From contig DAOUBP010000113.1 of assembly GCA_034432655.1 (NCBI GenBank), positions 1 to 64,000 on the forward strand: 64,000 nucleotides of DNA, written 5' to 3'. The notes below the pieces were generated by a model. That model was not told the DNA's origin and did not search any database. It saw nothing but the letters and a program-made list of their open reading frames with translations. Positions 61,935-64,000 of the stretch are shown one piece after another. Numbering within the stretch: position 1 is the first letter of the stretch; each line of letters opens with the position of its first letter. The position numbers and the translations under genes were made by a program. This DNA comes from DAOUBP01 sp034432655 (GTDB taxonomy: Bacteria; Chloroflexota; Anaerolineae; CG2-30-64-16).

Positions 61935-63050
61935 ATGCGCGTATTGGTATTGCCTCGCTACGGTCGCCAGGCCGGCAGTAGCAGATACATGTCTTATGAT
62001 TTTCTGCCATATTATGAAGCTGACGGTATTAAGTGCACAATCAGTCCCCTCTTAGATGATCGTTATTTGGTAATGTCCAGGATATTGTCGGGTGCTCGCT
62101 GGAAACATACCCGGTTAGGCCTACATCTTCTGAGGCAAGCTCTGATAAGGATATCCCGGGTAATCATCGCAGGTAAATACGATGTCATCCTCCTGGAGAA
62201 AGACGTCATCCCTTACGCTCCTTACCTGTTTGACAGCTTACTGTTTGTCACTAAGCGTCCTGTAATCGTGCACTATGATGAGCCAACCTACACCTACTAT
62301 GCGACCGCCCAAAACGCCTTCCTTCGGGTAATTACACAAGGCAAGATCGATAACATTATGCGCCGCGCTGCTCATGTGATTGCATGGAATGAAGAGGTGG
62401 AAGGTTACGCCAAGAAACTAAATCCTAATGTCACCCTGGTAAGTACTGGTATTGACATGGCGCGTTATCGGGTCAAAGATTCCTATGAGGCTACAAACCG
62501 ACCGATCCGCATTGGTTGGATTGGCTCTCCAAGTGGCTATCCCTATTTGCATACATTGGACGAGATTTTCATTGACCTTGCCAAAACATACGATATAGAA
62601 CTCTACATAGTAAGCTCTGAACCTTATACTGTAAGCGGCGTTAAGACAACTAATAGGCCTTGGGGAATTGACACGGAAGTGGCCGACCTGCAGGCAATGG
62701 ATATCGGTATAATGCCACTGCCGGATACTGCGTGGGCCACGGGCAAAAGTGGTTGCAAAATGTTTCAGTATATGGGTGTTGGACTACCAGTCGTTGTCTC
62801 GCCGGTGGGCATCAACGGCCGTGTCGTCGTAGATGGCCAAAACGGCCTCCTAGCACGTACGCCTGATGAGTGGCGGCAGCAACTTGCACGGTTGATCGAG
62901 AATCCCCACTTACGACAGAGGTTAGGTCGGGCAGGGCGGGCTTACGTAGAAACTCATAACTCCCAGACGGCTGTTGCCAAAAAGCTGATTGCAGTGTTGC
63001 GGAAAGTCGCCAAGCAATCCTTGCAGAACCCAAGATCAAGCAAACATTGA
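61935..63050 (+). CDS. Glycosyltransferase, GT4-like (group 1)
   Basis: A 371-residue GT-B fold enzyme. It begins MRVLVLPRYGRQAGSSRYMS. The second half holds TLVSTGIDMARYR, RIGWIGSPSGYPYLHTL and the donor site MDIGIMPLPDTAWATGKSGCKMFQYMGVGLPVV. The last 50 residues are helical (VVDGQNGLLARTPDEWRQQL). The conserved E-x7-E is only partly evident, so the exact family is uncertain. ATG 61935 follows AAGGGGAAG; GTG 61899 would add 12 residues. Confidence 0.82.
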   Translation: MRVLVLPRYGRQAGSSRYMSYDFLPYYEADGIKCTISPLLDDRYLVMSRILSGARWKHTRLGLHLLRQALIRISRVIIAGKYDVILLEKDVIPYAPYLFDSLLFVTKRPVIVHYDEPTYTYYATAQNAFLRVITQGKIDNIMRRAAHVIAWNEEVEGYAKKLNPNVTLVSTGIDMARYRVKDSYEATNRPIRIGWIGSPSGYPYLHTLDEIFIDLAKTYDIELYIVSSEPYTVSGVKTTNRPWGIDTEVADLQAMDIGIMPLPDTAWATGKSGCKMFQYMGVGLPVVVSPVGINGRVVVDGQNGLLARTPDEWRQQLARLIENPHLRQRLGRAGRAYVETHNSQTAVAKKLIAVLRKVAKQSLQNPRSSKH

Positions 63051-64000
63051 TATACTCAACAGGACGGCATCCAAAACTTGCTTACATCGTCACGGTGCCC
63101 CTTACCGCTAAAGCTTTCTTGCGCGGTCAACTGGCATTCATGCGCAGGAACGGCTTTGAAGTAGTGGTAGTAGCCTCACCGGGGCCTGAACTTGAGCAGG
63201 TGGCTCGGCAGGAAGGGGTGCGTGCGCTGGGGCTGCCGATGCAGCGTGAAATAAACCTGCCCCAGGATCTTATGGCATTATGGCGTTTGACTACGCTATT
63301 GCGTCGCGAGCAGCCCGACATCGTTAACGCAAGCACTCCTAAAGCAGGGTTACTCGGGATGCTGGCTGCTTGGCTGACTCGAATTCCGGTGCGTATTTAC
63401 TTGGTACGCGGCCTTCGCCTGGAGACTGCTTCTGGGGTAAAGCACACGGTTCTAAGCCTTGCTGAACGGATCACCGCTGCATGCGCGCACTTTGTCATCT
63501 GCAATAGCCCAAGCCTTCGAAAAACATACGAGGCGCATGGGTTTGCTAACCCCCGAAAACTTCAAGTGATCGGCCAGGGTTCCAGCAACGGTATAGACAC
63601 AGCGCGATTCTTACCGTCATCGACGCTGAAGCGGACTGCTGCTGCAATTCGTCAACAGCTAGGAATTCCTGGGGAAGCAGCGGTCATTGGCTTTGTGGGA
63701 CGGTTTACTCGTGACAAAGGCATCATAGAACTGACAGAGGCTTTCGCGCAATTACAGCATCGCCACCCAAATCTATATCTACTTATGGTTGGGGATTTCG
63801 AAACCGGTGATCCGGTACCCATAGACACCATACACAAAATCATCTCTAACCCATACATCAAACTAACGGGCTTTGTTAGTGATACTGCACCTTATTATCA
63901 TGCCATGGATATACTGGCCTTTCCATCGCACCGTGAAGGATTTCCAAACGTCCCCTTAGAGGCTGCTGCAGCGGGAATTCCCACCGTAGGGTACCATGTC
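63047..64000 (+). CDS. Glycosyltransferase family 4, N-terminal part (runs off window)
   Basis: The frame opens at a TTG inside the TTGA that ends the previous gene and stays open for 318 codons to the window edge. LAYIVTVPLTAKAFLRGQLA starts a GT-B fold like that of capsule transferases. VNASTPKAGLLGMLAAW, the NGIDTARF segment, IGFVGRFTRDKGIIELTEAF and the donor-site pattern AFPSHREGFPNVPLEAAAAG are all GT4 hallmarks. The C-terminal 60 or so residues are outside. The tight stop-start overlap shows it belongs to the same operon. Confidence 0.88.
   Translation, partial: MIYSTGRHPKLAYIVTVPLTAKAFLRGQLAFMRRNGFEVVVVASPGPELEQVARQEGVRALGLPMQREINLPQDLMALWRLTTLLRREQPDIVNASTPKAGLLGMLAAWLTRIPVRIYLVRGLRLETASGVKHTVLSLAERITAACAHFVICNSPSLRKTYEAHGFANPRKLQVIGQGSSNGIDTARFLPSSTLKRTAAAIRQQLGIPGEAAVIGFVGRFTRDKGIIELTEAFAQLQHRHPNLYLLMVGDFETGDPVPIDTIHKIISNPYIKLTGFVSDTAPYYHAMDILAFPSHREGFPNVPLEAAAAGIPTVGYHV

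Overview
The window reads as a GC-rich chromosome segment from a bacterium of the phylum Chloroflexota, probably Anaerolineae, Ardenticatenia or a relative. This is inference, not a placement. It rests on giant secreted proteins with Pro/Thr linkers and YVTN propellers, a PyrF-PyrE fusion in decarboxylase-first order, frequent TTG and GTG starts, and dispersed low-complexity repeats that even sit in frame inside essential genes. Many promoters match TTGACA-N17-TATAAT closely, so ordinary housekeeping sigma factor recognition is expected.

Layout. (1) 1-2803: 5' part of a secreted subtilase-like protein with a long leader, a 51-residue secreted peptide and an MFS exporter. (2) 2895-6527, minus strand: dnaG, rpoD and tRNA-Asn as one transcription unit from a consensus promoter to a terminator. 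(3) 6583-11742: a 1674-residue secreted glycoside hydrolase/YVTN propeller protein with a terminator-like hairpin in its leader. (4) 11756-15980: pheST under a phenylalanine T-box. (5) 16031-20456: purA-purB-guaB. (6) 20474-22305: hyi and garR for glyoxylate and hydroxypyruvate metabolism. (7) 22411-25560: a REPIN-like repeat pair, pyrD, and pyrFE behind a promoter with two terminators in its leader. (8) 25628-27989: radA divergent from a dimethylargininase gene. (9) 28004-35197: an exosortase, its EpsI-like partner and a convergent 1742-residue PEP-CTERM surface protein with a 320-nt structured leader. (10) 35312-40386: TPP riboswitch, thiamine pyrophosphokinase and a three-gene thiamine-type ABC importer. 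(11) 40416-44872: ssb, a DUF3467 gene, then radC, a NERD-like membrane protein gene, plsX and degV on the other strand. (12) 45055-51340: tRNA-Leu, nucleotide-sugar dehydrogenase, TSUP permease, cysD, cysNC and rmlA. (13) 51341-54614: a repeat, a wecB relic, a sugar-nucleotide epimerase and two wrecked IS256-type elements. (14) 54615-64000: an AT-richer polysaccharide locus (TPR-like protein, Wzx, Wzy, three glycosyltransferases, aminotransferase, N-acetyltransferase) that runs off the window.

How it fits together. Regions 9, 12, 13 and 14 together could build and decorate a cell surface. Sugar nucleotides come from the dehydrogenase, RmlA, the epimerase and the aminotransferase/GNAT pair. 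Wzx and Wzy export and polymerise the repeat unit. CysDNC supplies APS and PAPS, possibly for sulfation, since no PAPS reductase is visible. The exosortase would process the PEP-CTERM protein. Much of the rest is nucleotide, tRNA-charging and cofactor housekeeping under RNA-level control (T-box, TPP riboswitch, leader terminators).

The most unusual aspects are the in-frame repeat insertions in PheT and PurB, the inverted-repeat-bounded linker of the PyrF-PyrE fusion, the exosortase/PEP-CTERM locus with its unexplained structured leader, and two different IS256-type transposases carrying TAG at the same position.
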